NCBI GenBank assembly: GCA_028017165.1
Contig: CM051529.1
Span: 53,542,018 to 53,606,017 of the forward strand
DNA from: Herpetospermum pedunculosum
Lineage: Eukaryota > Streptophyta > Magnoliopsida > Cucurbitales > Cucurbitaceae
Direction of reading: 5' to 3'
DNA length: 64,000 nucleotides
Of this stretch, positions 20,662-32,285 are shown one piece after another (the first letter of the stretch is position 1; the number at the start of each line of letters is the position of its first letter). The notes beneath the pieces were generated by a model that ran no database searches, was not told the origin of the DNA, and saw nothing but the letters and a program-made list of their open reading frames with translations. The translations under genes and the position numbers were made by a program.

Positions 20662-22454
20662 TTAAAATATCTTATCTTCATTACGGTCTTGATCAGATCC
20701 TTCGTTTGTAGGATTGGTTAGAATGATTATATTTTTCTTCACCTTCAAGGAGCCTTCTGTATTTATGAGAACAGATAATTTTCTCTTCATGCGCGAAGGA
20801 ACACGACTATGAATCTTCTTGTTGCTATTTACTTCATCGAAGAGTCTTGCCCCTACGGTCTTCATCTTTCCTTCCCGTTGATCACTTGTCCCTTTGAGGC
20901 GATCAAAAACAGATGTTGAAGGTCGGTCTTTCTTTGATGTGGAGACACTTAACCTTTGGAAAGCTGAAGTTCGAGTGGAGGTAGAAGTTAGACATGAATT
21001 TTCTTCTTTTGTCGCGGCCATACTCATCCTTTGGAAGACCGAAGTTCGAGTAGTTGAAGGCTTGATGCGATTGAAGACAGAAGTTCTTTGGTCGACTTCT
21101 TTTGAGTCGTCGACTTCTTCTGCATTGATGTAGCATGAACTTGCACAAATTTCTTCCTCTTTCTTGATGGGAAGGAAACTTTTTGAGAATAATTCTTTTA
21201 AAGTCACCTGTCGTCGAGGTTGAGAAAAATATTTGTTTTCTCTTCTCTCGTGTTTAGGCTTCCTCGAATTGATTCTTCTTTTCTTCTTTGGAAGTTTATT
21301 GTTTCGTTTATCATCTCGAAGTATGTAATCTTCTTTCTGGACAGGTCTTTGTCGTCGTATTTTCTGACGAGCCACAATGGTCCAACCTTTATCCTCATTT
21401 CTGACGGTCTCAGGTTATACCTGAGAAATTTGCTTTGGGGTTTCATGTCTGAACCGAACAATTATTGGTTCGAAGGTCCCAAACTGGATCAGGCTTTCCT
21501 TTTGCTTATCAAATGAGGCTGGAAATAATTGAGCGTCGGAGTTCATTGTTACTGCAGCGTGGTTTGATTGAGCTATTTCATCTAAGTCTAGCTCAATTTT
21601 TCCTTCTTTAGCTAACCTTAGAATTAGCTCCTTTAGGACGAAACATTTTTTTACCGGATGACTGATAACTCGATGATACTTACAATAGTTGGGATCATCG
21701 ACTTTGTCCATTTCTTCCGGGCGCCTACACTCGGGAAACTCAATCAGTCTTGTTCCAGTAGTTGCTCTAACATGTCAGGAATGTCAGAGTCTGGGAACGG
21801 ATAGACTTTTTCTTGTCTTTCTTTTAAAGTTAGGCGATGTTTCTCGCCTCCGTCATTTCTTCTTTCTGTCCTGTTTTCCTTTCCTTTTGAGGAAAACCTT
21901 ACAGGGGTTGTGCTGACGACCATGGATTCTTCCACGACATTTTTCTTTATATCTGGGATTAAGAGGTCCCTGGTCCCTCTGTTGGCGATACTCAACTCCA
22001 TATCGTGGGCGCGAGTCGCTAACTCTTCAAATGTTTGGGGCTTTATCCCTTGTAGGATGTAGTGAAGTCCCCAATGCATGCCGCCGATGCACATCTCGAC
22101 AGCAGACACTTCTGTGAGGCGGTCCTTGCAGTCAAGACTTAATGATCTCCAACGGTTGATGAAATCGATGACTGGCTCGCCCATCCTTTGGTTAGCGTGT
22201 GAGAGTTCGGTCATGCTGACTGTTCGCCTCGTGCTGTAGAAGCGATTCAGGAAGTCTCTCTCAAACTGTTCCCAACTGTCAATCGTCTCGGGCTCCAAGT
22301 CGGTATACCAGTCAAAGGCGTTTCCTTTCAAAGTTCGGACGAATTGCCTAACCAACAAGTCTCCGCGAGTTCCAGCGTTCTCGCACGTTTCGACGAAGTG
22401 GGCAATGTGTTGTTTAGGATTGCCCTTCCCATCGAACTGTTGAAATTTCGGCGG
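20662..22454 (-). pseudogene. Element O gag, 3' part (Tat-type)
   Basis: Reading on the minus strand from 22454, this continues the gag that begins at 48757 and was split by element B. The capsid-like domain has blocks KGNAFDWYTDLEP, FLNRFYSTRRTVSM, FINRWRSLSLDCKDRL and MHWGLHYILQGI. It is followed by a Cys-x2-His-x4-His-x4-Cys finger (CKYHRVISHPVKKC, about 21650-21690) in place of the usual CCHC knuckle. The long C-terminal extension has repeated TSVFQRL / TSVFNRI motifs and a SRMKRKLSVLINTEGSLKVK block. Breaks: a frame change near 21746 and a TAA at 21412-21414. I recognise it (from memory) as the gag of cucurbit Tat-type polyproteins. No pol follows; the ORF ends at 20662. Confidence 0.88.
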
Positions 22455-22459
22455 CTGGT
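22455..22459. repeat. TSD of element B, left copy
   Basis: ctggt, repeated at 48137-48141. Rejoining the flanks with one copy gives a continuous gag reading frame through the point of insertion. Confidence 0.95.
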
Positions 22460-24175
22460 TGTTGCGTGCTCAGTGTAAAAGATAAATAAGCAATAAGGTA
22501 GAGAGAGCACTTAGAACATGCAAGCATACATGGTCTCACAGCAAGTAGTAAGTATATTTCATTCGTTTTTTCCACAGAGACTTATGTTTAGCTATTCGCG
22601 AAGTGTATTTGTTAAGAAAGATGGGGTGGATTTGAAGGGGTAAAATTGGTTTTTAATTATCTAGTTTTTGCTGAATGTGTAAAGGGATGCAACATAAACA
22701 AATTAAAGTTGAAATCAGACTCAAAGGACAAGAGATGGAATTGATAAACGAAGAAGAAAACAGCTAAACAGAATGATAAAATGGCAGAATTGCGAGGACC
22801 GCAATGTTACCGCAATTGAATAACAGCGAAAGTGTGTAAATGGGTGAATTAAAGGCTACTAATGACTATCCTATAGGCATTTTATTACGATTCTCAAGCA
22901 CTGGATCAACTCTCTATACATCAAACTCACTCTATCTCAAGTATCGTCCGATTCCATGCATTAGAGTCTTAAGTTTACTCGACTTCAAAGTAAGGTCTTA
23001 AGCATCTTGTTAAAACAGGAGTGTTTAGTTTGTACTAGGAAAACGCTTATTCCTAAGCCGTTTTCTGATTACCGTGAAAGGCTAGCATGATTATATGACT
23101 CTGAACTCTTACTCCTTCCAGAGGTTAGGAGTTCTTTGGACAAAATGGATGGCCAATCGAAATTGCCCGTGGGATGAAGCTTACATACAATCAATGTTTC
23201 GAAGGCGATCCTACATGCTTGGTTCACGTTTTTTAGCCTATAGTTCTGTCATTAGCATGCCCCTAAGTGACTTAGCTACTCATGGATATATGGAGAACAG
23301 AAAGGGTAGATAAAACAGACATGCTTAGAAGAGAAATGTGCTTAAAACAGCAAGACAAAATCGTAGCAGAAAAAGGTGGAAACTGTGAAATGCAGAATTG
23401 TACTTTGATTACTTTGAGTGTTTGAACGACAAAGGAAAGCTTTGAAAGAAATGATTCCAAGACAGACAACAACGAAATGCAGTAAGTAAAACACTAAACT
23501 AGAACAACAACTAATCAAAGCTGGAAATGAGAAGAAAAAGACAGAAAAGCAGTAAAGGTTGCTTGAAAGCTTCGTTGCAGTCGCCTCGAATGAAAGGGAT
23601 GAGAGGTCAGCCTTGCTTGGATGAATCCAATCGAGAGAGAAGAAGAATCTCCTCTCCTTCCTATCAGATTATCGATTCCAACAGCTGAGACTCCCACTCC
23701 AACAGACGGTAAAGGAAAACAGAGAGAAATGATGGACTGCGAGAAGACTTCTGCGCTTCGAATGATGATCAAACCTCCGACTTTGGCCCCCTTTTATAGT
23801 AGTTTGCAGGTGCGTTTGGGCCAAGGAGAACCATCAATCTTCAACGTCATATATCAGAATGGATGGAGGAGAAAGAACGAATCCCTAAAATTACGGAAAT
23901 TAACAGAAAAAGATCAGTCAACTTACGGTTTTCACTTGAATAATTGCGGTCACCGCAATGTTTTCGCAATTCATTCGCAATGCTCATTTTTTCATTCTTT
24001 TCCTTCGGTTTTCAACCCTTTCTCTACCTATTGTACATAAGTCCTAGATTAGCTACCTTCTTCTAATTCTCATATTAAAGCATAGGTTTAGGCTAAATGC
24101 TATCAAAAACACCTAAAAGTGTACATCTTCCTAAGCTAAATGGGTCCTAAATAAGTCACTTTCAGAGACTTAACA
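22460..24175 (-). mobile_element. Element B 3' LTR
   Basis: Read on + it starts TGTTGCGTGC and ends GACTTAACA. Its TATA box (plus-strand TTTTATA) is at 23792-23798. It is near-identical to 46421-48136 and about 5% different from the C LTRs by eye. Confidence 0.95.
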
Positions 24176-25625
24176 CACCCCCAAACTTAAGGTTTTGCTT
24201 GTCCTCAAGCATACTAAGGACTTACTTAGGCTTGTTATTTTATCTTCTTTGACCACTTACTGACTCCCCTATATCCCTATCTCTAGCAGTGCTGTCCTGT
24301 GACACACCTCTACGTTTAGAACTAACCTCTTATCAAGCTTCTTCTGACTTCACCTGCCTACTATACCTGCTTTTTATTAACCCCCTACTACTGATCTAGC
24401 TACTTTTATAATATCATGCCACTATCCCTAAGGTTTCAAATTCTACCAAGTTTTACTCCAGACTCAGTACATGCTTCTAGCTTATTTTTAATGTGTCTAG
24501 GATTCCTTAGAGTCATGCCAGTTTTAGTATTAACAGTGACAGTGGTACTTTTAGAGAACAACCTAAACCCTGGCATCACTACATTGGATATACATTCATC
24601 TCCCTGGACAAACCTAAAAGCTACAACCTTGTGCTTAGCTCATTGAGGATCAGAGTTCTTTTTTTTTTTTTTGAATAGGACATCTAAGCCACAAGATTAT
24701 AACTCCTAAGCATACATTCTTCTTCCCCTATTTCTCCCTTTTTCCTTTTTTACTTAGGTGGGGTCTCTTCTTGGGTTGCCTTTTAATGCAATGCCACTTG
24801 TGGTTTACACACTTGGCACTGATTACTTAGCAATTTGAGAGAAACTCCCCTCTTTATTCTATTTTTCAATTTTTTTTTTCAGTTCATCATTTTTTGTAAA
24901 GGAGAAGAAGAATGCTTATGTCCTAAGGAAGAGAGGAATGTTCCTAGGCCTAGGGTGGCCTCCCCCAAACTTAAACTACTCATTGTCCCCAATGAGTGTC
25001 TGAGGTGGCACACCCCCAAACTTGTCCTAGAAGCATCTAGTCTAAGGTAAAACAAAGAGAATCTAAAAATCCTAGGCATAGGCAAAACATTCTAAGAGCA
25101 ATTATTCCAGCAGTAGAAAATTTGAACATAACAGACAGTTTAAGGACTGATGGTTTATGCATGCTGAGCCCTATTCAGAGGCTAATTTAAACAATCAAAG
25201 GGTGTCCTATGACACTCATCCAGCATGCTTTAAGATCAGCTATATAAGGTAGTCATGCTAGCAGCAAAAGATAGGATTTTAACAGATCACAGCCTAACTA
25301 AACAGACAGTCCAAAACATGCAATCAGGCACAAAAATTGCGGGAACCGCAATTTTTTCGCAATTCAATCAGGGCAGATATGACATCGATTCAGGCCCCTA
25401 AACATGCTTTTTCCAGTCACTTTAAGCTCGACAAAAATAAAACTAAATGAACCTACCTAGGCAGCTAATATCAGACTATCCTAAACAAAAGAAAAAACAT
25501 AAAACTAAACATAAAAAACAGAGCAAAAATTGAGCATAATTCACATTGTCTATCAGAAAGCAGAAAATTGTTTTTGTTTTCTAAGGGAACAGCAATACTC
25601 CCTTCAGTGCACTTCAAACCAGCAC
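24176..25625 (-). other. Element B polypurine tract and 3' noncoding region
   Basis: Starts (plus strand) with cacccccaaactt, the polypurine tract on minus. Two more such cores lie near 24968 and 25013. One ATTGCGGGAACCGCAAT motif is at 25336-25366. No ORF. It matches the 3' noncoding regions of A and C, including the notable 'attgtccccaatgagtg' block. Confidence 0.75.
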
Positions 25626-26819
25626 TCAATTCTCGTCATCCTCATCAGGTTGTCTTGGTCTTGGGGGCACCCATGGAGTTAGAAGATTGGTAGGGAACTC
25701 AGGGAAGAGGCACCCCAGCTGGTCTGCAACTTCCTTGTCCCTCGCCTGCGCATAAGTGGCCCATTGAGCCATTCTTCTCTGCATATCCATTAAGCAGGCC
25801 ATGGATAGAGACTGTTCAGCAGCCAGCCTATCCAGTTCGAACTCCATATTCCCCTTTCTTCTCAGCCTCAGGTTAGCAGGCAGCTCCAAGTGGCCCGTGT
25901 AGGCCATCTGCTGCTCCAGGCGCTCGGTGGGGACTCCTGCAAGCAAACATAGCTTGGTTATGGTATTAGGGAAAAACAGTGGTCCCTTACCTTTCTTGGC
26001 GCATTCAGCAATGGCCGCAGTGATGACTTCTCCCACGTTAATCGTGAGACCTCTCATGATCGCATACACCAGCAGCGATCGGCTCTGGTTTATTGTTGTC
26101 TCGTGAGTCACCGGGGACAATCTCCTTCGCACGAACGAAAACCAAACAGCTGCCTTAGCCGTGAGGTTGGCACTCATGAGAGTGTGCCTCCCATTGCGTG
26201 ACACGGTCCAAGAAGCTTCAGGCTGGCCAATAGTCCGAATGGCCTCTTCCAAAACTGCCTCAGTAGGCTCATCGACAATCCGTGCATAATCTGTATGAGT
26301 TTGGCCCTTGAGACCAAAGGCTTCATTGATGGCCTTGGCTGAGAAATCTACTTCTACCCCTCTGACCACAGACAAGCCATCCTCAGGGCTGAGCACATTG
26401 GCGTAGAAATCATACACCATGCTCGTGTATGCTGGATTAGGCGGTCTGCAGAATTCCTCCCAGCCGTGGTTGATCACCCCTGCGCGCAAGAACTGCGGCA
26501 GGTCAGCAGGTCGGTCGAGGAAGCCTTTCTCGTGCAGCAACTCCCTCTTCCTTAACTCAGCACCCCTGGATTCAGCATCAGATGAGACATACCTCACTGA
26601 CGGAGGTTCGTCTTCAGGGTAGAGCTTGGCCTTCCCCTTATCTGCTGGCTTGGCTGACTCGGCAGCCTCAACCTTGAGCCTTTTGAGTGATGGCTCCGTG
26701 CTTTCTTTGTCTGCTGAAGGCACTCTCTTGGCCTTCTTCTTCTTCAGCTTCTTGGATCTCTTGGCCTTGACAATCTTGGCCTTCTTCTTCTTCTTAATGT
26801 TGATCTGCTGGAGGCATGC
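25626..26819 (-). pseudogene. Element B ORF3, C-terminal part
   Basis: 398 codons including the stop, in frame with the N-terminal part at 39648-40334. Together they would be 626 residues, so the ORF was intact until C inserted after the METLGA-C region. This part holds the Lys/Arg-rich nuclear signal and the whole conserved domain, ending ...PDEDDEN. Reading frame is also open upstream into the LTR of C (see the chimeric frame from 26888). Confidence 0.88.
26815..26819. repeat. TSD of element C, left copy
   Basis: catgc, repeated at 39643-39647. Confidence 0.95.
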
Positions 26820-28533
26820 TGTTGCGTGCTCAATGTGTAAAGATAAATATGCAAAAGGGTAGAGAGAGCACTTAGAACATGCAAGCATACATGGTCTCAC
26901 AGCAAGTAGTAAGTATATTTCATTCGTTTTTTCCACAGAGACTCATTTTTAGCTATTCGCGAAGTGTGATTGTTAAGAAAGATGGGATGAATTTGATGGG
27001 GTAAAATTGGTTTTTAATTATCTACTTTTTGCTGAATGTAAAAAGGGATATAACATAAACAAATTAAAGTTGAAATCAGACTCAAAGGACAAGAGATGGA
27101 ATTGATAAACGAAGAAGAAAACAGCTAAACAGAATGAAAATCTGGCAGAATTGCGAGGACCGCAATGTTACCGCAATTAAATAACAGCGAAACTGAGTAA
27201 ATGGGTGAATTAAGGGCTACTAATGACTATCCTATAGGCATTTTATTACGATTCTCAAGCATTGGATCAACTCTCTATACATCAAACTCACTCTATCTCA
27301 AGTATCGTCCGATTCCATGCATTAGAGTCTTAAGTTTACTCGACTTCAAAGTAAGGTCTTAAGCATCTTGTTAAAACATGAGTGTTTAGTTTGTACTAGG
27401 GAAACGCCTATTCCTAGGCCGTTTCCTGATTACCATGAAAGGCTAGCATGATTATATGACTCTGAACTCTTACTCCTTCCAGAGGTTAGGAGTTCTTTGG
27501 ACAAAATGGATGGCCAATCGAAATTGCCCGTGGGATGAAGCTTACATACAATCAATGATTCGAGAGTTATCCTACATACTTGATGCACGTTTTTTAGCCT
27601 ATAGTTCTGTCATTAGTATGCCCCTAAGTGGCTTAGCTACTCATGGATATATGGAGAACAGAAAGGGTAGATAAAACAGACATGCTTAGAAAAGAAATAT
27701 GCTTAAAACAATAAGACAAAACGTAGCAGCAGAAGGTGGAAACTGTGAAATGCAGAATTTTACTTTGATTACTTTGAATGTTCGAACGACAAGGAAAGCT
27801 TCAAAAGAAATGATTCAAAGACAGACAACGACGAAATGCAGTAATTAAAGCACTAGGCTAAGAACAACAATGATCAAACTGGAAATAAGAAGAAGAACGA
27901 CAGAAAAGCAGTAAAGGTGCTTGAAAAGCTTCGTTGCAGTCGCCTCGAATGAAAGGGATGAAAGGTCAGCCTTGCTTGGATGAATCCAATCGAGAGAGAA
28001 GAAGAATCTTCTCTCCTTCCTATCAGATTATCGATTCCAACAGCTGAGACTCTCACTCCAACAGACGGCAAAGGAAAACAGAGAGAAATGATGGACTGCG
28101 AGAAGACTTCTGCGCTTCGAATGATGATCAAACCTCCGACTTTGGCCCCCTTTTATAGTAGTTTGCAGGTGCGTTTGGGCCAAGGAGAACCATCAATCTT
28201 CAACGTCATATATCAGAATGGATGGAGGAGAAAGAACGAATCCCTGAAAATACGGAAATTAACAGAAGAAGATCAGTCAACTTACGGTTTTCACTTGAAT
28301 AATTGCGGTCACCGCAATGTTTTCGCAATTCATTCGCAATGCTCATTTTTCATTCTTTTCCTTCGGTTTTCAACCCTTTTTCTACCTATTGTGCATAAGT
28401 CCTAAATTAGCTACCTTCTTCTAATTCTCATGTTAAAGCATAGGTTTAGGCTAAATGCTATCAAAAACACCTAAAAGTGTACATCTTCTTAAGCTAAATG
28501 GGTCCTAAATAAGTCACTTTCAGAGACTTAACA
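26820..28533 (-). mobile_element. Element C 3' LTR
   Basis: TGTTGCGTGC...GACTTAACA on the + strand, matching 37929-39642 with three substitutions (near 26956, 27203 and 27378 here). TATA box (plus TTTTATA) at 28151-28157. Transcription from this LTR would run into B's ORF3 remnant. Confidence 0.95.
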
Positions 28534-29977
28534 CACCCCCAAACTTAAGGTTTTGCTTGTCCTCAAGCATACTAAGGACTTACTTAGGCTGTTATTTTAT
28601 CTTCTTTAACTACTTACCGACTCCCTTATTTCCCTATCTATAGCAATGCTGTCCTGTGACACACTTCTAAGTTTAGAATTAACCTCTTATCAAGCTTCTT
28701 CTGACTTCACCTGCCTACTATACCTGCTGTTTCTGTTAACCCCTTACTACTGATCTAACTACTTCTATGATATCATGCCACTATCCCTAAGGTTTCAAAT
28801 TCTACCAAGCTTTACTCCAGACTCAGTACATGCTTCTAGCTTAACTTTTAATGTGCCTAGGATTCCTTAGAGTCATGCCAGTCTTAGTATTAACAGTGAC
28901 AGTGGTACTTTTAGAGAACAACCTAAGCCCTGGCATCACTACATTGGATATACATTCATCTCCCTAGACAAACCTAAAAGCTACAACCTTGTGCTTAGCT
29001 CATTAAGGATCAGAGTTCTTTTTTTTTAAATAGGACATCTAAGCAACAAGATTATAACTCCTAAGCATACATCCTTCTTCCCCTATTTCTCCTTTTCCCT
29101 TTTTTACTTGGGTGGAGTCTCTCCTTGGGTTGCCTTTTGATGCAATGCCACTTGTGGTTTACACACTTGGCACTGATTACTCAGCACTTGAGAGAGACTC
29201 CCCTCTTTATTCTTATTTTTCACTTTTTCCATTTATCACAAAAAATTTTCTTAAAGGAGAAGAAGAATGCTTATGTCCTAAGGAAGAGAGGAATGTTCCT
29301 AGGCCTAGGGTGGCCTCCCCCAAACTTCAACTACTCATTGTCCCCAATGAGTGTTTGAGGTGGCACACCCCCAAACTTGTCCTAGAAGCATCTAGTCTAA
29401 AGTAAAACAAAGAGAATCTAAAAGTCCTAGGCATAGGCAAAACATTCAAAAGCAATTACCCCAGCAGCAGAAAATTTGAACAAAACAGACAGTTTAAGGA
29501 CTGATGGTTTATGCATGCTGAGCCCTATTCAGAGGCTAATTTAAACTATCAAAGGGTGTCCTATGACACTCATCCAGCATGCGTTAAGATCAGCTATATA
29601 AGGTAGTCATGCTAGCAGCAAAAGATAGAATTTAACAAATCACAGCCTAACTACACAGACAGTCCAAAACATGCAATCAGTCACAAAATTTGCGGGAACC
29701 GCAATTATTTCGCAATTCAATCCGGGCAGATATAACATTGATTAGGGCCCCTCAGCATGCTTTTTCCTGCTACTCACGCATCCTAAAAATAAAGCTAAAC
29801 TATCCTACCTATTCAGCTAACATCAGACTAGACTAAGCAAAAGAAAAAACATAAAACTAAACATTAAAAACAGATCAAAATTGAACCAAAAACAGCATGG
29901 TCCTAACAGAAAGCAGAAAAATTGTTTTTTTTCTAAGGGAACAGCAATACTCCCTTTAGTGCACTTCAAACCAGCAC
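28534..29977 (-). other. Element C polypurine tract and 3' noncoding region
   Basis: The plus strand begins cacccccaaactt (polypurine tract on minus). Further polypurine cores are near 29318 and 29367. One ATTGCGG-type motif lies at about 29690-29719. No ORF recognised. Confidence 0.75.
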
Positions 29978-31843
29978 TCAATCCTCGTCATCCTTATCAG
30001 GTTGCCTTGGTCTTGGGGGCACCCATGGAGTTAGGAGATTGGTAGGGAAGTCCGGGAAGATGCACCCCAGCTGGTCTGCAACTTCCTTATCCCTCGCCTG
30101 CGCATAAGTGGCCCATTGAGCCATTCTTCTCTGCATGTCCATCAAGCAGGCCATGGATAGGGACTGTTCAGCAGCCAACCTATCCAATTCAAACTCCATA
30201 TTCCCCTTTCTTCTCAGCCTCAGGTTAGCAGGCAGCTCCAAATGGCCTGTGTAAGGCAGCTGCTGCTCCAAGCGCTCGGTGGGGACTCCTGCAAGCAAAC
30301 ATAGCTTGGTTATGGTATTAGGGAAAAACAAGGGTCCCTTACCTTTCTTTGCGCATTCAGCAATGGCAGCTGACATGATTTCCCCCACATTGACCGTGAG
30401 ACCGCGCATGATGGCATAGACCAGCAGTGATCTACTCTGGTTGATTGTCGTCTCGTGGGTCACAGGGGACAGCTTTCTCCTCACAAAGGCAAACCAAACA
30501 GCTGCCTTTGCTGTCAGATTGGCACTCATTAAGGTGTGCCTCCCATTGCGTGAGACAGTCCACGCTGCTTCAGGCTGGCCAATTGTGCGAATGGCCTCTT
30601 CCAGCACTGCCTCAGTCGGCTCATCAACTATCCGTGCATAATCTGTATGAGGTTGGCCCTTGAGACCAAAGGCTTCATTGATGGCTTTGGCTGAGAAATC
30701 CACTTCCACCCCTCTGACCACAGACAGGCCATCCTCATGGCTGAGCATATTGGCGTAGAAATCGTACACCATGCTCGTGTAGGCTGGATTAGGCGGTCTG
30801 CAAAATTCCTCCCAGCCGTGGTTGATCACTCCTGCGCGCAAGAACTGCGGCAGGTCAGCGAGTCGGTCGAGGAAACCTTTCTCGTGCAACAGGTCCCTCT
30901 TCCGCAGCTGAGCACCCCTTGATTCAGCGTCAGACGAGACATACCTCATTGACTGAGGTTCGTCTTCAGGGTAGAGTTTAGCCTTCCCCTTATCTGCTGG
31001 TTTGGATGATTCGGCAGCCTCCACCTTGAGGCGTTTGAGCGAAGGCTCAGTACTCTCCTTGTCCGTTGACGGCACCTTCTTGGCCTTCTTTTTCTTCAAC
31101 TTCTTGGCCTTGACAATCTTGGCCTTCTTCTTCTTCTTGAGCCTGGCCTTGATGTTGATCTGCTGGAGGCATGCCCCCAACGTTTCTTCCATAGAATCGT
31201 CCTGCTGTGCAGGCTCGGCAGGGCTATCTTCCCTCATAGGAGAGAAGACTTCGTCTTCCCCAGCATCTCCACTGCCTTGCGTGGACTCTTGATAATCCCC
31301 ATAAGGGAATTCAGGATCAAGCCGTGGATAATTGTGCTCTGCTGATGGTGTCTGCGCAGAACTCAGTGGCGAAGATGGCAGCTCAGGACTCTGCGCTGCT
31401 GCAGGTGTCGGATCAGAACTCTGAGGTGCTGGAGACAACTCGGGGCTCTGTGCAGGCGGTGACGACTCTGCGCTTGGCACTGGTTCAGATGGGAGAGGGC
31501 TGCGCGCAGGTGATGCAGACGGCGACGAACCTTCATTGGCTGACTCGTGGGATGCACGATCAGTTTCTTGACTCTCCACAGAGGGAGTCTTTGCTGTGCT
31601 TGGTTCGGCGGCCGTCTTGACACTCCACCGGCGTTTCTTGGGCGTGCCCACTGGCTCAGATGGTCCAGCAGGGATCTCAGTGACCACCCTCCACTTCTTC
31701 CTACGAATAGGAAGCTTGGGAAGAGGACCGGTGCGAACGGCACCATCGTCTGCAAGGGTGAGAAGCGCTTCCCTCGCAGCCGCTTCAGCTGCATCATCAG
31801 CCTTCTTCTTGGCTGCGGATCTTTCAGCACGTGTGGACACCAT
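29978..31843 (-). CDS. Element C ORF3: putative nuclear protein in the env position
   Basis: 621 codons, uninterrupted. Same layout as in A: MVSTRAERSAAKKK start, a Ser/Pro/Ala/Gln-rich variable region, a Lys/Arg-rich block around IKARLKKKKKAKIVKAKK, then the conserved domain with FLRAGVINHGWEEFC, EVDFSAKAINEAFGLKG, and NQSRSLLVYAIMRG blocks, and an acidic Pro/Arg tail. Most length difference from A and B is in the N-terminal low-complexity part. Domain conservation in three copies while the linker changes length suggests selection on the domain during the family's recent life. The molecular role is unknown. Confidence 0.87.
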   Translation of the reverse strand: MVSTRAERSAAKKKADDAAEAAAREALLTLADDGAVRTGPLPKLPIRRKKWRVVTEIPAGPSEPVGTPKKRRWSVKTAAEPSTAKTPSVESQETDRASHESANEGSSPSASPARSPLPSEPVPSAESSPPAQSPELSPAPQSSDPTPAAAQSPELPSSPLSSAQTPSAEHNYPRLDPEFPYGDYQESTQGSGDAGEDEVFSPMREDSPAEPAQQDDSMEETLGACLQQINIKARLKKKKKAKIVKAKKLKKKKAKKVPSTDKESTEPSLKRLKVEAAESSKPADKGKAKLYPEDEPQSMRYVSSDAESRGAQLRKRDLLHEKGFLDRLADLPQFLRAGVINHGWEEFCRPPNPAYTSMVYDFYANMLSHEDGLSVVRGVEVDFSAKAINEAFGLKGQPHTDYARIVDEPTEAVLEEAIRTIGQPEAAWTVSRNGRHTLMSANLTAKAAVWFAFVRRKLSPVTHETTINQSRSLLVYAIMRGLTVNVGEIMSAAIAECAKKGKGPLFFPNTITKLCLLAGVPTERLEQQLPYTGHLELPANLRLRRKGNMEFELDRLAAEQSLSMACLMDMQRRMAQWATYAQARDKEVADQLGCIFPDFPTNLLTPWVPPRPRQPDKDDED

Positions 31844-32285
31844 TGTCGAATCTTGGAGGTTTGGAGAGAAGGATCAGAGATGGAGAGAATCGCAGATTTC
31901 TTGAAAATCAGAAAATGAGAGGATCGTATCGAACGAGCGCGTTCTAACGGCTATAAATGCAACGGAAAAATCCCAACGGCTCTTTTTTCGCGGATCCAGC
32001 AATTTTAGCACAATTGTAGGGATATTTTATCATCAAAATCTCAAACTTTGCTCGTCCGTATCTTTTATTTGGCTCGATCGTTTCTTGATTTTTAAAGCTT
32101 GATTTACTCTCCTTGATTCCCTCTTTCGATTCCCTACAAAAACAAATAAAACAAACATTAAATACGCAATTAAAATTACACCACAAAACATACAAACGAT
32201 AACCGGAAAAACAGAAAAAATAAACTAAGGCATTGGCCTTGACTAAACGAGCACAGTAACCACTCGTTCTCTCTCGTTCTCGTTG
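31844..32285 (-). other. Element C spacer between pol and ORF3
   Basis: Carries the same acceptor-like T-run and TTTGTAG|GGA as A (plus 32134-32137). Unlike A, an upstream ATG opens a short frame (about 30 codons) before the ORF3 start. A weak ATTG..CCGC motif is present near 31990-32030. Confidence 0.55.
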
